Part shown: positions 12,481-25,620 of the stretch, piece by piece
How the letters are laid out: each line of letters opens with the position of its first letter
How positions within the stretch are numbered: the stretch's first letter is position 1
Source of the DNA: Ampullaceana balthica
Lineage: Eukaryota; Mollusca; Gastropoda; Lymnaeidae
Assembly: GCA_944989445.1 (NCBI GenBank)
Contig: CALYLW010000503.1
Location: 62,001 to 126,000, forward strand
DNA: 64,000 nucleotides
Direction of reading: 5' to 3'
Notes under the pieces: model-generated
The model's input: the letters and a program-made list of their open reading frames with translations, nothing else
Told to the model about the DNA's origin: nothing
The model's database searches: none
Position numbers and translations under genes: made by a program

Positions 12481-13605
12481 ATAAAGGCAATCAAACGAAT
12501 TTCATTTTTTAAAATCACTTTTTCAGTTGCAAGCAGATAGGGATAAGGCAAATCAAATATGAACGGGCCTTTTCAATATATTTAAAATCTACCACCATTT
12601 CTGATTCACTTCAATCTTTTTCTCCACTGACAACAAGCAGACCGTATCTGTGTAAACCTTTTTTTTCTCCTCCCGTGATCCTTTTAACGTAACCAAACCA
12701 TGAACGTTTAAACTTATGCTTCTGAAATATCAGAAGGGAGTCTTCCTTTTCTTTTGTGGCAATGTAGCGTCTATCTTGTCCTTAAAATAGTTTGAAGTCT
12801 GGGATTAAAAAATTTGAATCGAGGCTATCATATTTCTCGTTGGTAAATGGAAAAGGGATTAAAAACAAACCGTTTCCTATTTTATGTGTGTTTTAATGGC
12901 ACGAGAGGGCGTCTACAATTGCAAGTTATTCCGTTCAGTATATGGGTAACTTAAGTCTTAAACGTGTTGAGGTGTATTATAAATTGACTTACATAGAGTT
13001 GTGGCTCAAATCTCAATGACGGAACAGTAACCTAAAGAAATATAAGTTGAAAAATATTTTTAAGAAAAGACAAAACGTTCAAGAAAGGGAACATTTGGCA
13101 AATAAAGATATTTTTTTTCAAAATACAAGCATCATAAACTAAATCCAATTAATTTTGTTTAATCTCAACTTTTTAAACAAAACATTTTTGATTAAAGGCA
13201 AGTTAACGTGAATTAAATTTCTACTGAAAATGAGCTTTAAAAAGTCTGTGCAGAAGTTGAGTTGAGCATCAAATGTACGCAAATGACGGAATGTCATGTA
13301 GGTTGAAGACAATTGTGCTTTAATTTTTATGTTGGCACCTGTATTTCTACTCGTACTTGGCGTAGTTTAATTTATTTTATTTTCACTATTTTCTTATTGT
13401 GAATGTGTCCTTTATAAACAGTTTTCTTTTAATAAAAAAATATATATCATTTAAAATTGTAATCCTTGGGTTCATATTTTTTATTTTAATGTTTAATGCT
13501 GTTGGTACTCTCCTTGATATATAAATAGACTCATTCAATATGTTTTGTAATAGTTTAAATAATTTGTTCAATGATCAGAACAAACATCTTTATAGAAGTT
13601 TTATA
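12481..13605. other. No gene seen
   Basis: AT-rich, no repeats recognised. Confidence 0.55.
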
Positions 13606-14212
13606 TTTGTCTAATTATGCCAACTATGTGCAGGTACTGTAGTTGTATAATTGGCTCATTGTGCCAACTATGTGCAGGTACTGTAGTTGTATAATTGGCT
13701 CATTATGCCAACTATATGCAGGTACTGTAGTTGTATAATTGGCTCATTATGCCAACTATATGCAGGTACTGTAGTTGTATAATTGGCTCATTATGCCAAC
13801 TATGTGCAGGTACTGTAGCTGTATAATTGGCTCATTATGCCAACTATGTGCAGGTACTGTAGTTGTATAATTGTCTAATTATGCCAACTATGTGCAGGTA
13901 CTGTAGTTGTATAATTGGCTCATTATGCCAACTATATGCAGGTACTGTAGTTGTATAATTGGCTAATTATGCCAACTATGTGCAGGTACTGTAGTTGTAT
14001 AATTGGCTCATTATGCCAACTATATGCAGGTACTGTAGTTGTATAATTGGCTCATTATGCCAACTATATGCAGGTACTGTAGTTGTATAATTGGCTCATT
14101 ATGCCAACTATGTGCAGGTACTGTAGTTTTATGGCTCATTATGCCAACTATATGCAGGTACTGTAGCTGTATAATTGGCTCATTGTGCCAACTATGTGCA
14201 GGTACTGTAGCT
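13606..14212 (+). repeat. 44-bp minisatellite, about 14 copies
   Basis: Unit 'gctcattatgccaactatat' + 'gcaggtactgtagttgtata' + attg, highly conserved. One copy is shortened near 14,130. Confidence 0.9.
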
Positions 14213-15112
14213 TTATTCCCTTTTCCCCCTACACGTCACCAAACTGCAAAATATGTCTTTCAGAAAATGTAAATTTATTTTCAAACAATTTAATATGAAG
14301 CTAATTGTAAGAAAAGCTTGAACGAATTAACTTTTTTTTTCCTCACGAAAATCGGTCTAAAAATGTGTAGTAGCATTAAGCTCAAGACATCTGTAAAAAT
14401 GTCAATGAACAACTTGATTCCTTCTCAGTGTAACGCCCGGCCTACATGCAATAATCCCCAACAGGAACTGGCACAGATATGCCCGGGTTATGTTGTTCTC
14501 TGAGTTTAGACTTTCTCACGTGACCCGCCCCCTCAAAGACTAATCACACTGACGTAATACTGGCGGATAGAGGATCGATTTTCCCCGCCCACCTTTCAGG
14601 AGAACAGTCATCTGAACTTTTTTTAAATTAAATTTTTGTCGCCATTTGTTCCAATGATAAAACGCTTAAAGAATGGGGGAATTAAGTTAACCTCATTTCA
14701 TATGATTTATTCCTGTTTAAAAATAACTTTAATTCCAGACATTTGATCCATTGTCATTCACCCCCACACAAAAGTCAAATAAAATAACGTAACCTTTTCA
14801 TCAAAATAAATCCCTTAAGGACACATTTTTAGTCGATTTCACCGATTCTAGTTTGTCATCATAGTATTTTGAATGAAATGAAATCCGGTTATACCTTGCC
14901 CGCACCGTCGGAGCCTGAAATTGTGTTGAGTGATTCCAAATTTTTTCTGTATCTCTTTGCTGTCTCGTGGCATACAATACCTTGCCGCTCCATTGCGTAA
15001 CCACTTTTAAAATAAAAAGAAGAAGGAAAAAAACTGCACGCCTCGTTACCCAAAGACCCCTGCAATGTGAAGAGAACGAACGGTTACCGATCATAGATTG
15101 GACTGTACGGGT

Positions 15113-15402
15113 GTCACAGTTGAACCAAATAATGTCAACGCAATTGTCTTTTTGCGTAGTTGGTATGATATGACATATAGAGGTGACATTCCAGTGTTAT
15201 TTAGACTTTCAACAAGGACATTTAATAAGTGTTACTTATGACATCATAAATTTTAATATTTGGCTTTATTTAAATTAACGATTAACTAATTAGAAATATT
15301 TTCATAAATTTTAATCGAACTTTAATTGATCAAATTAATTTTAATCGATTATTTTAAAAAAAACTTATATTGATTAATTAATCGTTTATTTCCACATCCC
15401 TA
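15113..15402 (+). repeat. 3' fragment of short hAT family
   Basis: Matches the 3' third of the copies at 2.75 and 21.9 kb (ttgaaccaaataatgtcaac, then tgacatcataaattttaat) and ends 'atttccacatcccta'. It abuts the large hAT element. Confidence 0.55.
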
Positions 15403-15547
15403 ATATAAATTAAATTCATTGATAAAAATTTAAGAAATTATGTATAATTGTTTTTCTATCAATTATTTAATAATTTTTTTTGGTCACTTACATACTTTAC
15501 CCGCGTATTATAATTATTTATTTAGACGTGCAGACGTAAACAAAAAT

Positions 15548-15755
15548 GGCGACTAATGACAGCACAGTTATAGTTAAGCATTTAATCCGAAAGATGAAAA
15601 GACATTTTTTTTAAAGCAAACTTCGGATTGCCAAGTAGACAAAGGCGACAGAAGTTACTGCGTTAACTGCCACAAACAATTCGCTTGTCTGGGATTCAAA
15701 GACATTGCTGACGTACCACCTTCAGCACAAACATACGCTCAGGTATCAACAGGTT
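15548..15755 (+). pseudogene. BED zinc finger of hAT transposase, frameshifted
   Basis: Two frames together give a BED finger: VDKGDRSYCVNCHKQFA supplies the C-x2-C pair and, in the next frame, LLTYHLQHKHTLRYQQ supplies the H-x-H-type end. The homologous minus-strand copy at 25.2-25.4 kb reads FAHCHKQFSFKG, then LLQHKHPIKYQHIG. An in-frame TAA lies near 15,614. Confidence 0.6.
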
Positions 15756-17507
15756 GTCAACAGTGACCGGCAGAAGAGTTCTCAAATATCAACACGTTGT
15801 CAACAGTGACCGCCAGAAGAGTTCTCAAATATCAACACGTTGTCAACAGTTACCGATAGAAGAGTTCTCAAATATCAACACGTTGTCAACAGTGGCCGGC
15901 AGAAGAGTTCTCAAGTATCAACATGTTGTCAACAGTTACCGACAGAAGAGTTCTCAAATATCAACACGTTGTCAATAGTTACCGATTGAAGAGTTCTCAA
16001 ATATCAACACGTTGTCAACAGTGGCCGGCAGAAGAGTTCTCAAGTATCAACATGTTGTCAACAGTTACCGACAGGAGAGTTCTCAAATATCAACACGTTG
16101 TCAACAATGACCGACAGAAGAGTTCTCAAATATCAACACGTTGTCAACAGTGGCCGGCAGAAGAGTTCTCAAGTATCAACATGTTGTCAACAGTTACCGA
16201 CAGAAGAGTTCTCAAATATCAACACGTTGTCAACAGTTACCGATAGAAGAGTTCTCAAATATCAACACGTTGTCAACAGTTACCGATAGAAGAGTTCTCA
16301 AATATCAACACGTAGTCAACAGTGGCCGGCAGAAGAGTTCTCAAGTATCAACATGTTGTCAACAGTTACCGACAGGAGAGTTCTCAAATATCAACACGTT
16401 GTCAACAATGACCGACAGAAGAGTTCTCAAATATCAACACGTTGTCAACAGTGGCCGGCAGAAGAGTTCTCAAGTATCAACATGTTGTCAACAGTTACCG
16501 ACAGAAGAGTTCTCAAATATCAACACGTTGTCAACAGTTACCGATAGAAGAGTTCTCAAGTAACAACATGTTGTCAACAGTTACCGACAGAAGAGTTCTC
16601 AAATATCAACACGTTGTCAACAATGACCGACAGAAGAGTTCTCAAATATCAACACGTTGTCAACAGTGGCCGGCAGAAGAGTTCTCAAGTATCAACATGT
16701 TGTCAACAGTTACCGACAGAAGAGTTCTCAAATATCAACACGTTGTCAACAATGACCGACAGAAGAGTTCTCAAATATCAACACGTTGTCAACAGTGGCC
16801 GACAGAAAAGTTCTCAAGTATCAACATGTTGTCAACAGTTACCGACAGAAGAGTTCTCAAGTATCAACATGTTGTCAACAATGACCGACAGAAGAGTTCT
16901 CAAGTATCAACACATTGTCAACAATGACCGACAGAAGAGTTCTCAAATATCAACACGTTGTCAACAGTTACCGACAGAATAGTTCCCAAATATCAACACG
17001 TTGTCAACAGTCGCCGACAGAATAGTTCTCAAATATCAACACGTTGTCAACAGTGGCCGACAGAAGAGTTCTCAAATATCAACACGTTGTCAACAGTTGC
17101 CGACAGAATAGTTCTCAAATATCAACACGTTGTCAACAGTGGCCGACAGAAGAGTTCTCAAATATCAACACGTTGTCAACAGTGGCCGACAGAATAGTTC
17201 TCAAATATCAACACGTTGTCAACAGTGGCCGACAGAAGAGTTCTCAAATATCAACACGTTGTAAACAGTGGCCGACAGAAAAGTTCTCAAATATCAACAC
17301 GTTGTCAACAGTTGCCGACAGAATAGTTCTCAAATATCAACACGTTGTCAACAGTGGCCGACAGAAAAGTTCTCAAATATCAACACGTTGTCAACAGTGG
17401 CCGACAGAAAAGTTCTCAAGTATCAACACGTTGTCAACAGTGGCCGACAGAATAGTTCTCAAATATCAACACGTTGTCAACAGTTACCGGCAGAAGTATT
17501 CTCAAGT
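15753..17507 (+). repeat. 43-bp minisatellite, about 41 copies
   Basis: Unit of 43 bases containing 'tcaacacgttgtcaacagt', 'gccgacagaagagttctcaa' and 'ata'. Variant units (gtggccgg+atg, gttaccgac, atgaccgac, gttaccgat) are arranged in a higher-order pattern. The unit begins exactly where the BED-finger coding sequence ends. It is not 3n long, so overlapping open frames in the array are a repeat artefact. Confidence 0.95.
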
Positions 17508-17514
17508 ACAACCA

Positions 17515-18060
17515 ATAGCTAATTTTTGTATAGTGTCAGTCAGACAAGCCTGTCAGCGACAAAGTTTCAGCGGACTTGAAAGTTGCTATTGCACAGTGGA
17601 TTGCCAGTTCAGGACGTCCGACGGCAATTGTGGAAGACGATGGGCTACAGTGAGTACTACTACTACTACGTATAACTCTTCAAAACAAGACTTACAATTT
17701 TCTCAGTCACCGTACAAACGATAATGTCATTGGTAAGATGTATGACGCGAAATTAACAGAGCATAAGAAAGCTATAGAAAGATTTCACAGTATTGCTCTC
17801 ACTACCGATTTTTGGACCTCAAACGAAAATTAATCACACTGTGGTATAAGGGAACACTGGATTGATTCCGGCTGGGAACTAACATAAGTTGCAAACAATT
17901 CTTTGTTTACTGGCAACATCTGTTCCGTGCGATAGAATGTTCAGTTCTTCAGGATAAATCGTCAATAAAATGCGATCATATTTGCTTCTAGAAAATGTAA
18001 CGCTCTGGTTTGTTTGCAAAACTGGCTAAGGCGATACCTACTTGCTTACTAAAAAGTGAC
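17515..18060 (+). pseudogene. hAT transposase core remnant downstream of the array
   Basis: Fragments in several frames match hAT transposases. A segment DKPVSDKVSADLKVAIAQWI continues with ASSGRPTAIVEDDG; then KMYDAKLTEHKKAIERF with LTTDFWTS (the catalytic-core Asp/Trp segment); and near 17,935-18,040 bases encoding SSSG-x-IVNKMRSYLL and NALVCLQNWL, the C-terminal dimerisation tail. The middle of the protein is deleted. Confidence 0.65.
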
Positions 18061-18327
18061 TGACAGTCAGTATATTGTATAAGTTTTATAATCAAACTAA
18101 CTGTCAACGTTTTTATTTAAGACAGAGAAAAGTCACTTTCTTCAGGGCTACAGTTTGAATTTACAATATTTTTGTGTGAACTCTAAAGTTAAGTCATGGA
18201 TTGTTGCAGATCAAATACAAATATTTGGATCTATATATGCGTTATAATTAATCGAAATTAATCGATTAATCGATTAAATTTTTCCCGATTAATGGAACCA
18301 GAAAATTTTAATCTGTATCAGCCTTAA

Positions 18328-19570
18328 TGTATTTATTTAAAATGCAAATAATTTTTGCGAAAAAGCTATAGTAACCCATGGTTATTTCATATAGCAAATA
18401 GTAAACCATGGTTTTATCATGTAGCCATTACATTTTCATGAATCAAATGGCGATCTATGGCCTTATTAGATAAATATAAAAAAATTAATGTATACATCAG
18501 TGGCTCAGTAACACACATCAGTGATTCTCACAAGACCCAGGAAATGCTTGAAGAAACTGTTAGGCCCCAATTTTATAACGAGAACTTGATATATCTTGAA
18601 TACATTTGATATTGTCTCGGTATGAAACGAAATGTTGTGTAATGGTAAATTTAATGGCCCTTAAATTATAAATCAATAAATCTCAAATTTAAAAGAGGAT
18701 TGAGCATTAGAACATTTACTTAGATCAGTGACGAGTGGTATATTTTATATTGTTGTCTTAGCTGTGTGAGAAGGGGGTCTACTTGAAATGGAATATTTTT
18801 TTCGTCTGAAAATAAAATATTTGTGAAATTAATGAACTGTATTTGCCATTGTTAGTTGCATTATATGTCAGTTGAATACAAAGTTTTCCTTAGAGTAAAG
18901 TAAGTCAGAAAAAAACACACACACTAAAATATTTTTTTGCCTTAAGTATATCACTGAAATTCTTTTTTTTTAAACCTTCATAAAAGTATATTGCTGTAGA
19001 GAAGAAAAAAAAGTTCTATTTTTAGAAGTTGAATAGCCACTGTCCACTACATTAAAATCCATGACTTTATTACTTACCCTTGACATGTTAGGGAGAGGGG
19101 TAGAATGGAGTTCCTCATTTGTTTTGTTGTTGTTTTTTTTTATATTTTAAATAATTATTTCGCCATGTAATATATGACAATAACCGTGCGTATGAATATC
19201 GATTAATTTCTGGACAACTATTATACTTGACCACACACCTCCGCATACCGCCCCATAAACGCGACACGATATCACAACGGCCATAAACTTAAAGAATAGG
19301 AAGTTCCCCCGCTGACCGTGTTCGAACCACCAGGACTTCGTGCCGATTCAATAAACAACGCTATTAATAAACGAGTTGATCATGAACCGAAGTTTGCCGT
19401 CTCACGAAGTGAACAGGAATTTGATTGAGCGTTCGATACCTGTCAGCCCATGTCAGCTCTTTTAGTACTACACCATTAATCTGATCGCCATGAAACTGTG
19501 TGAGATTGTTAAGTACGCTCAAAGGATGGTACAGACACAAATTAAAAAAATAATAACTCTCATGGCGGAG
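18328..19570. other. No gene seen
   Basis: AT-rich; nothing recognised. Confidence 0.55.
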
Positions 19571-20215
19571 ACGGTGGCCCTTAATGTCGTTTTTTTGCTT
19601 ATATAAGCTTTATAAAAATTAGGTTTACCATAAGCTTTTGGGTAAATGGGTTGATGATTCTCAAACTTGGTAAATAAGGACGTGATGGCATATAATAAAA
19701 TACTAAGGGCTTTGAACTCCTAATGTCTATTTCTTCGGCGCCGGGTGTCCTTCATTTTTTTTATTTCATAAACCTGTAAGATTTTATTCCCCTTTCGATT
19801 TTACGCGATCTTGACAAATATTGATAAATATATCAATTATGAATATGATCCAGACTGAAATGAATAGGTGTATCGAACTAAACACCTTGCACCTATCGGG
19901 CTGGGGCCCTTAATGTCGTTTTTTTTTCTTACACAAGCTATACATAAATTCGCTTGTTACTAAACATTGGGAAGTTGTTTAGTACACTCCTGCAAAAGTT
20001 TTAAATATATCTTATAGGGTGCTGGCCCCAAAATGTCGTGGTTGTTTTCCTTTTGTGAGCTGAATAAAAAAAAAGTATTTTAAACATTGGCTTCTGTGCT
20101 AATAGTTTGATTTAGACAAAACTTGGTAAATACAAACGTGATGGCCCATAATGAATGTTATAGGGCATTGAACTATAAATGTTTATTTCTTCAGCGCCGG
20201 GGCATACTCGAATTT
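19571..20215 (+). repeat. Degenerate tandem/direct repeats
   Basis: 'gcccttaatgtcgttttttt' recurs at about 19,577 and 19,914 (variant at 20,028), and 'tttatttcttc(a/g)gcgccggg' at about 19,725 and 20,183. It is an old, uneven duplication series of unknown origin. Confidence 0.6.
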
Positions 20216-20347
20216 TTTTTTAAAAGAAAGATCTTGAGTGGGGCGGGGTTGGGGGTGAGTGAAAATTGCTGCTTAGCCTCCTCAAAACTAAAGTTGTCCC
20301 ATTACAAGTCAAACAAGAGATTCTGGAAGCTTCTGTCCAAGTGAACT

Positions 20348-20642
20348 TCTTATCTTATCTTATCTTATCTTATCAATACAGACGCTCCCTTCTATGCAGA
20401 AGATAATTGCGTCCACAGACCATGACAGATGATCTGTTGGCAAGTGATGCAGCGTTCACAGGCCAAGGCTTTGTGGGTTCCACGCATTACCCACCCGCCT
20501 AACTAGTGTTAGGTACCCATTCGGAGCTGGGCGACTCAGGGACGCCCTAGGCCCCGGGAACAAATCCTTGCCTTGACAGAGATTCGAACCCGTGACCATC
20601 GGTACGCCAGTCGAGCGCGCTGCCACTCGACCACCGCGTGAT
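20348..20642 (-). mobile_element. tRNA-derived SINE, reverse orientation
   Basis: Same family as the 9.0-kb copy: (TCTTA)n tail, agacgctcccttctatgcag, then the body and, at the far end, the tRNA-like head (GATTCGAACCCGTGACCATC as seen on the plus strand). Slightly rearranged between body and head. Confidence 0.85.
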
Positions 20643-21887
20643 GGTGGCCAGCCAGACATCAAAAACTAGCGTGGCGCAAAAATTGTAAAAATTCTCTTAA
20701 AACAATTCTAGTAATTATATTAGGTGTCAATATTAAATAAGCTGACAGATAACAGGACGACACAAACTCTCACAGGCATACCCGCAAGCACACACACATA
20801 CACATGGACACACACACACATAGCAGGCTGAAAGTGCCACGTCTTGATTGAATAAAGTTAATGACGCCCCCCCCCCACTATTAGTTGGGCTATTGGGCAA
20901 CAAAAATAAAATTCAAAAGTCTTTTATAAAAATGTAATTAAAAATATTAAAACAGTCAAAAACCTTAACGCCCACAGATGGTAGTGGATTTATTTATTTA
21001 TATTTAAACCACTTGTTCCTACGTCACAACGGTAAACCGGCGGCCTATTTTTATGGTGCCAACAAAGGACGCGGCGAGCTCCTGTTTTAAAGGTATTATT
21101 CCCCCAACCACCATTACCTCCCCCGTCCCCTCAACACCCGCTATTCTAGTTCCCATTTCACGATTCATAAAATTAAGCTGTCGGTATTTTCATCTTGGTG
21201 ACCGTTCTTTCAATTCGTGTGATCCGGATGCCTTTAAAAAAACACCTACTCCATGAATGGGTGTATTTTTAGAAGTGAAGATTTTTTTTAAAAAAATAGT
21301 AATAAATCTTGTACAATGCAATTTGTGAAGCAACTGTGTGAAAGGACGTGGTAGGTTGAGGGGATTTTGTGATGAGTTCACTAAGTAGGAAAACCCCTAC
21401 TCGATGATGTGGAGACACTATTTCCTATTATAGAGGGTGCATTTGATGTCACATTTTAATATAATAATAATATTAATAGTGATGATATTTTTTTAATCAA
21501 AGAAAATGGAAATTTAAAAAAATGATTTTATCATTAATAATAATATATTTTGAAAACCATTTAAAAAAATTAATCAATATTTAAAATCTTCCAATTCTTA
21601 AAGATTTTTTCCGTTATAAATGGAATGTCATTATTTTAGCTTTTAGATTCAAACGTCCAATAGCTATGAAATCTATAAACCGAATTATAATGCATAGAAA
21701 ATTCTTTCAAACATAAATCTCATTGCCAGATTTTACCTTTCTACTTACATTAAAGTCAATGAAACACGCATGGAAACATTTTGATTAAACGCTATAAAAA
21801 ATTGTATTAATCAAAATAATATATATATATATATACGTTTTTGTTTGTCCGTCGTGATAAAAAATATGCATTAATTTGAAAATATTT
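20643..21887. other. No gene seen
   Basis: Contains a (CA)n tract near 20,790-20,822 and GC-richer unique sequence at 21,000-21,240. No exon supported. Confidence 0.55.
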
Positions 21888-22674
21888 GGGCTGCGGAAAT
21901 TAACGATTAATTTCTCGATTAATCGTTACAAATTTTTAATGATTAATTTTTTTTAACGATTAATTGACCCACCACTTATAAATGTACGGAAGTTAAAGAG
22001 TAAAATATTTCGGCCGATAAATATAAACTAATTTCCGGACGATTACACGAACATTTTTGTTTTAAACTATTGACGTAAGAGAAAGTTCAAAATGTTGATA
22101 AAGGTTATTGTTTCCATTGAGAGAAATCGCTTGCCTACCATGCAATGTTCCCTCTAAGTCTAAGCTTCGTTGGTCCGTTTGCAAATTTTTAAAAAAATAT
22201 CGTGTGCAAAGTTGCACAACATCCATTATTGTGCAATATTTTACACTCCTGCGTTGTGTCGGTGAAATATCTGCGCAGCCGCGCTGCTTAAATGGAACAT
22301 TGCTACCATGGTTCTAAGACTTCGCTTACATATCACCTGCAAACCAAACATTCACTACAGTATCAGAAACTTCAGCTGAGACAATCTAAAGCTATGTGAA
22401 CGTTTGTTTAAATCGGCTGGTTATATTGTCAATAAGACCCGCTCATCACTTGAACCAAATAATGTCAATACACTTGTCTGTTTGCGTTGTTGGTTAATAG
22501 ATTTCATATAAAGAAGACATTAAAGTGTTATTTCGATTTTAGACAAGTACGTTTAATAAATGTAACTTATGACAAATACATTTCAATTTTTGGCTTTAAT
22601 CGAAATTAACAATTAATTAATCGTTAATTTTTCAAAAGTTAACGATTAAATTTAAATTAACCATTGACAGCCCT
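21888..22674 (+). mobile_element. Non-autonomous hAT-like element, copy B
   Basis: Closely related to copy A throughout, with ends GGGCTGCGGAAATTAACG and CATTGACAGCCCT. Includes the nested small element at 22,143-22,302 at the equivalent place, so the two copies descend from one already nested progenitor. Confidence 0.65.
22143..22302 (+). mobile_element. Small inverted-repeat element nested in hAT copy B
   Basis: CAATGTTCCCTCTAAG at one end and CTTAAATGGAACATTG at the other (14 of 16 bases pair). Confidence 0.6.
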
Positions 22675-24885
22675 AGAAAGTATATTTTTAACCTTATCAC
22701 AAATGCTACACGCAGAACGTGGATTCAAACCCCTATCTCCCGTTCATTGCATACAATCAGCTTTACTGCTTCTTTCTCCCTTTTACATCAAAATTTATGA
22801 GCTTTAAAAACGAAAGTAAAAACAATTTACAAACTAAAATCAACAACTTTTAAAAAATGTATATATCTATTTAAACAAAATGAATTATCAAACTTACAGT
22901 ATCTACAAAATCCTAACAATCACTCTTAAATCAATTCGATCTTTCTGTTAGTGAAGATCTATTGTGCACGGCTACTTACTTTATTTTTAACAAAAGAAGT
23001 ACACATATAAATTCTACCCCAAAGTGGGTCTAAAGAAATCTATATCTGTGTACCTCTGAAATATTATTTGCACAGATATGACTAAAACTAAAATACATAA
23101 ATATATATATACCATAATTTGTATAATAATGTTATTCTGACTACTAAAGAATACTTTTTATGATATTCAGATTTATTTTTCATTTTTGCTAATATTGCAC
23201 ATAAATTGTATTAAAATATTATTACAAAACAAATTAGTCAATTTGCATGCGAAGCGAGTTATAACTGAAGTCATTTATCTATTTACCTATTTTCAAAAAA
23301 ATCTCCATCTCTGTTTAAATACTTAACAAAGCTTCATCAACTTGTTATTTTACTGATATAAAGTACGTCTAGATATCTTCAAAATAGATGGGCTAGCATT
23401 GGGACGAAGCCTATTTTAAATTTTTTCCATTTTTCTTGGTACGGTTGCTTCTGAAAAGTCAAAGAAATTAATAAAACTAATTTAAACATAAATAGATGAA
23501 TGGATGGATGGATGGAATGATGGATGGATGGATGGAGGGATGGATGGATGGACGGATGGATTGATGGATGGATGGGTGGATGGATGGATGGATGGATGGA
23601 TGGATGGAATGTTGAATGATGGATGGATGGATGGATGGATGGGTGAATGGATGAATGGATGGATGGATGGATGGATGGATGGATGGATGAGTGGATGGAT
23701 GGATGGATGGATGGACACATATATATATAGGTGCACTTGCTTATGTGCGAACATGTGCGTGTGTATGGGGTTAAAAATAAGGGGAAACTCATCCAGGGTT
23801 TTAATCATATTTCAAACGTAATATTACGTCATCATGAAGTGCCTTTAGAAACTAAAATTTTAAGAAAAGTAGTAGAGTCAAGTAGGTCGTTTCCGCTTAT
23901 TTGCTGCATCGTGTTCTACATCTTTTTTAAATCACATGTACGTTTTTCAATAGTCATAAGCAAACCAAATTAAATAATTTTTCCCTAGGAAAATTATTAT
24001 TTTTATATATTTTTTAAGAAATAAATTCCGTTAACAAATGTTTGGTTTAATGTTGTTTTTTTTAAAAAATGAGAAACGGCGACTAATGTTTGCATTCTTG
24101 CTCCGCTTATGTAAACTGCTCTATTCCCTCTCATGCAGTTACATTGAACTTAACAAACGCATACTATTTTAAATTTCTTCTACAGCTTTGGGTAAAACAT
24201 TCATGAGAAGATAAAAATAAATCTTAATCTTGTATTATGGAATCGAGTTCAGTATTGTCTCTTTTGAACAAATGACCTCGATTTTGATTTAGTTTCGTTT
24301 CATTTTTAAAAATGGCTTTGGCAATTTAATGGAACTAACAAGCATGTGATTAATAATGTGATAAAATTTTAGTTCCTCCTTCTGAGATGAAGACCCATGG
24401 ACACATAATTAGACTCATAGAACTTTTAATAAAATTATCAATCTTTTCTTTATAGTTCCTTCTTTATAAAAAAAATTTGATAAGAAAAAAATAGTTTTAA
24501 AAAAATATATCATAGTCCTAAATAAAGAATGAGAAGGGGGCAGCTTTAGCATTCTAAAACAGCTGCCTTTTAGATCAATTTTATCGTTCCAGTTTTAACA
24601 CTTTCCCACGCATGTATTTCAATGGAGTATTATTGCTTAACTTACTACACAATTAATCTCGTTGCTTTGGGCTTTTTCTACGTTAATTCATAGTTTATTT
24701 AACAAGTATATATACAAGGTGGTTACTGAATACTTGTATGCAAATTAATTACAATGATTAAAACATTTTTAAAATTACAAAGTACACTATTTTATGAGTG
24801 ACCTTAAATGAAAAACTAAATGAGTTGCTGAAAGCGAAAGACGGATTTTTTTATATTTTGAGTCAATACAATGATTTGTATAAAC
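22675..24885. other. No gene seen apart from the GGAT tract
   Basis: Very AT-rich on both sides of the microsatellite. Confidence 0.55.
23493..23714 (+). repeat. (GGAT)n microsatellite
   Basis: About 220 bases of ggat with sporadic substitutions. Long open frames of Met-Asp-Gly-Trp or Ile-His-Pro-Ser type result from it. Confidence 0.95.
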
Positions 24886-25620
24886 TAGGGCTGTGGAAAT
24901 TAATCGATAAATCGTTAAAAAGTAATCGATTATAAGTATCGATTATTTTAAATTTAAATCGTTAACTTTTGAAAAAATTAACGATTAATTAATCGTTAAT
25001 TTCGATTAAAGCCAAAAATAGAAATTTATGACGTCATTAAACTGAAAATTTCAAGAGAAGTAACAAAAACAGGTAATTGATTTTTTTATAATTTTATTGA
25101 GTTATTTCCCCTGTCTCACAGACATTGAAAATTAAGAATATTTTGATCTAAATTTTATGCCAATGTGTTGATACTTGATCGGATGTTTGTGCTGAAGGAG
25201 GTACGTCAGCGATGTATTTGACCCTTTAAAAGAGAATTGTTTATGGCAGTGAGCAAAGTAAACTTTTTCACCATCTTCGACTTTGCCATCCGCAGTTAGC
25301 CTAAATATACAATTTTTGCTTAACTTTCCAGTTGTATGTTTAAATGTAACTGTGCTGTGATGTCAGTCATTTTAGTTGACGTCTGCCGGTCCACATACAT
25401 TAATAAAATAAATTATAATATTACGCGGGAGAAGTTTGTACGTAAAAAATATATAAATTATTATTAATTATTAATGATAAAATATTTATTAATAAATTTT
25501 TTTTTAAATAATATAAATATTTTCTTTAATTTTAATCGATTTTTTTTCAATTAAAATAACTTTAATCAATAAAAAAATTAACGTTAATCGAGAAATTAAT
25601 CGTTCATTTCCGCAGCCCTA
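24886..25620 (-). mobile_element. hAT-like element, copy C, with BED-finger relic
   Basis: 735 bases bounded by perfect TAGGGCTG / CAGCCCTA ends. On the minus strand it encodes remnants of the transposase N-terminus (MTDI start, FAHCHKQFSFKG, LLQHKHPIKYQHIG), the same BED finger as the 15.5-kb element. This links the short elements to that transposase family. Confidence 0.7.

Larger units (their letters stand above)
15403..18327 (+). mobile_element. Degenerate BED-finger hAT transposon expanded by a 43-bp array
   Basis: From a 5' flank that also occurs at 25,655-25,750 (tttaCCCGCGTATTATAATT..., then gacgtgcagacgtaaacaaaaATGGCG), through a broken BED finger (15,548-15,755), the array (15,753-17,507) and transposase-core remnants (17,515-18,060), to an end with the family's repeated ATTAATCGATTAATCG phrase near 18,250-18,327. 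Ends are not sharp and no 8-bp target duplication was identified. Confidence 0.65.

Noticed and set aside
15754..17724. Many long overlapping ORFs (up to 226 codons)
   Set aside because: They are by-products of the 43-bp tandem array; consecutive units rotate the frame and no start or promoter context supports translation.
23379..23821. 100-137 codon ORFs rich in Ser-Ile-His-Pro or Met-Asp-Gly-Trp
   Set aside because: Translation of the GGAT microsatellite.
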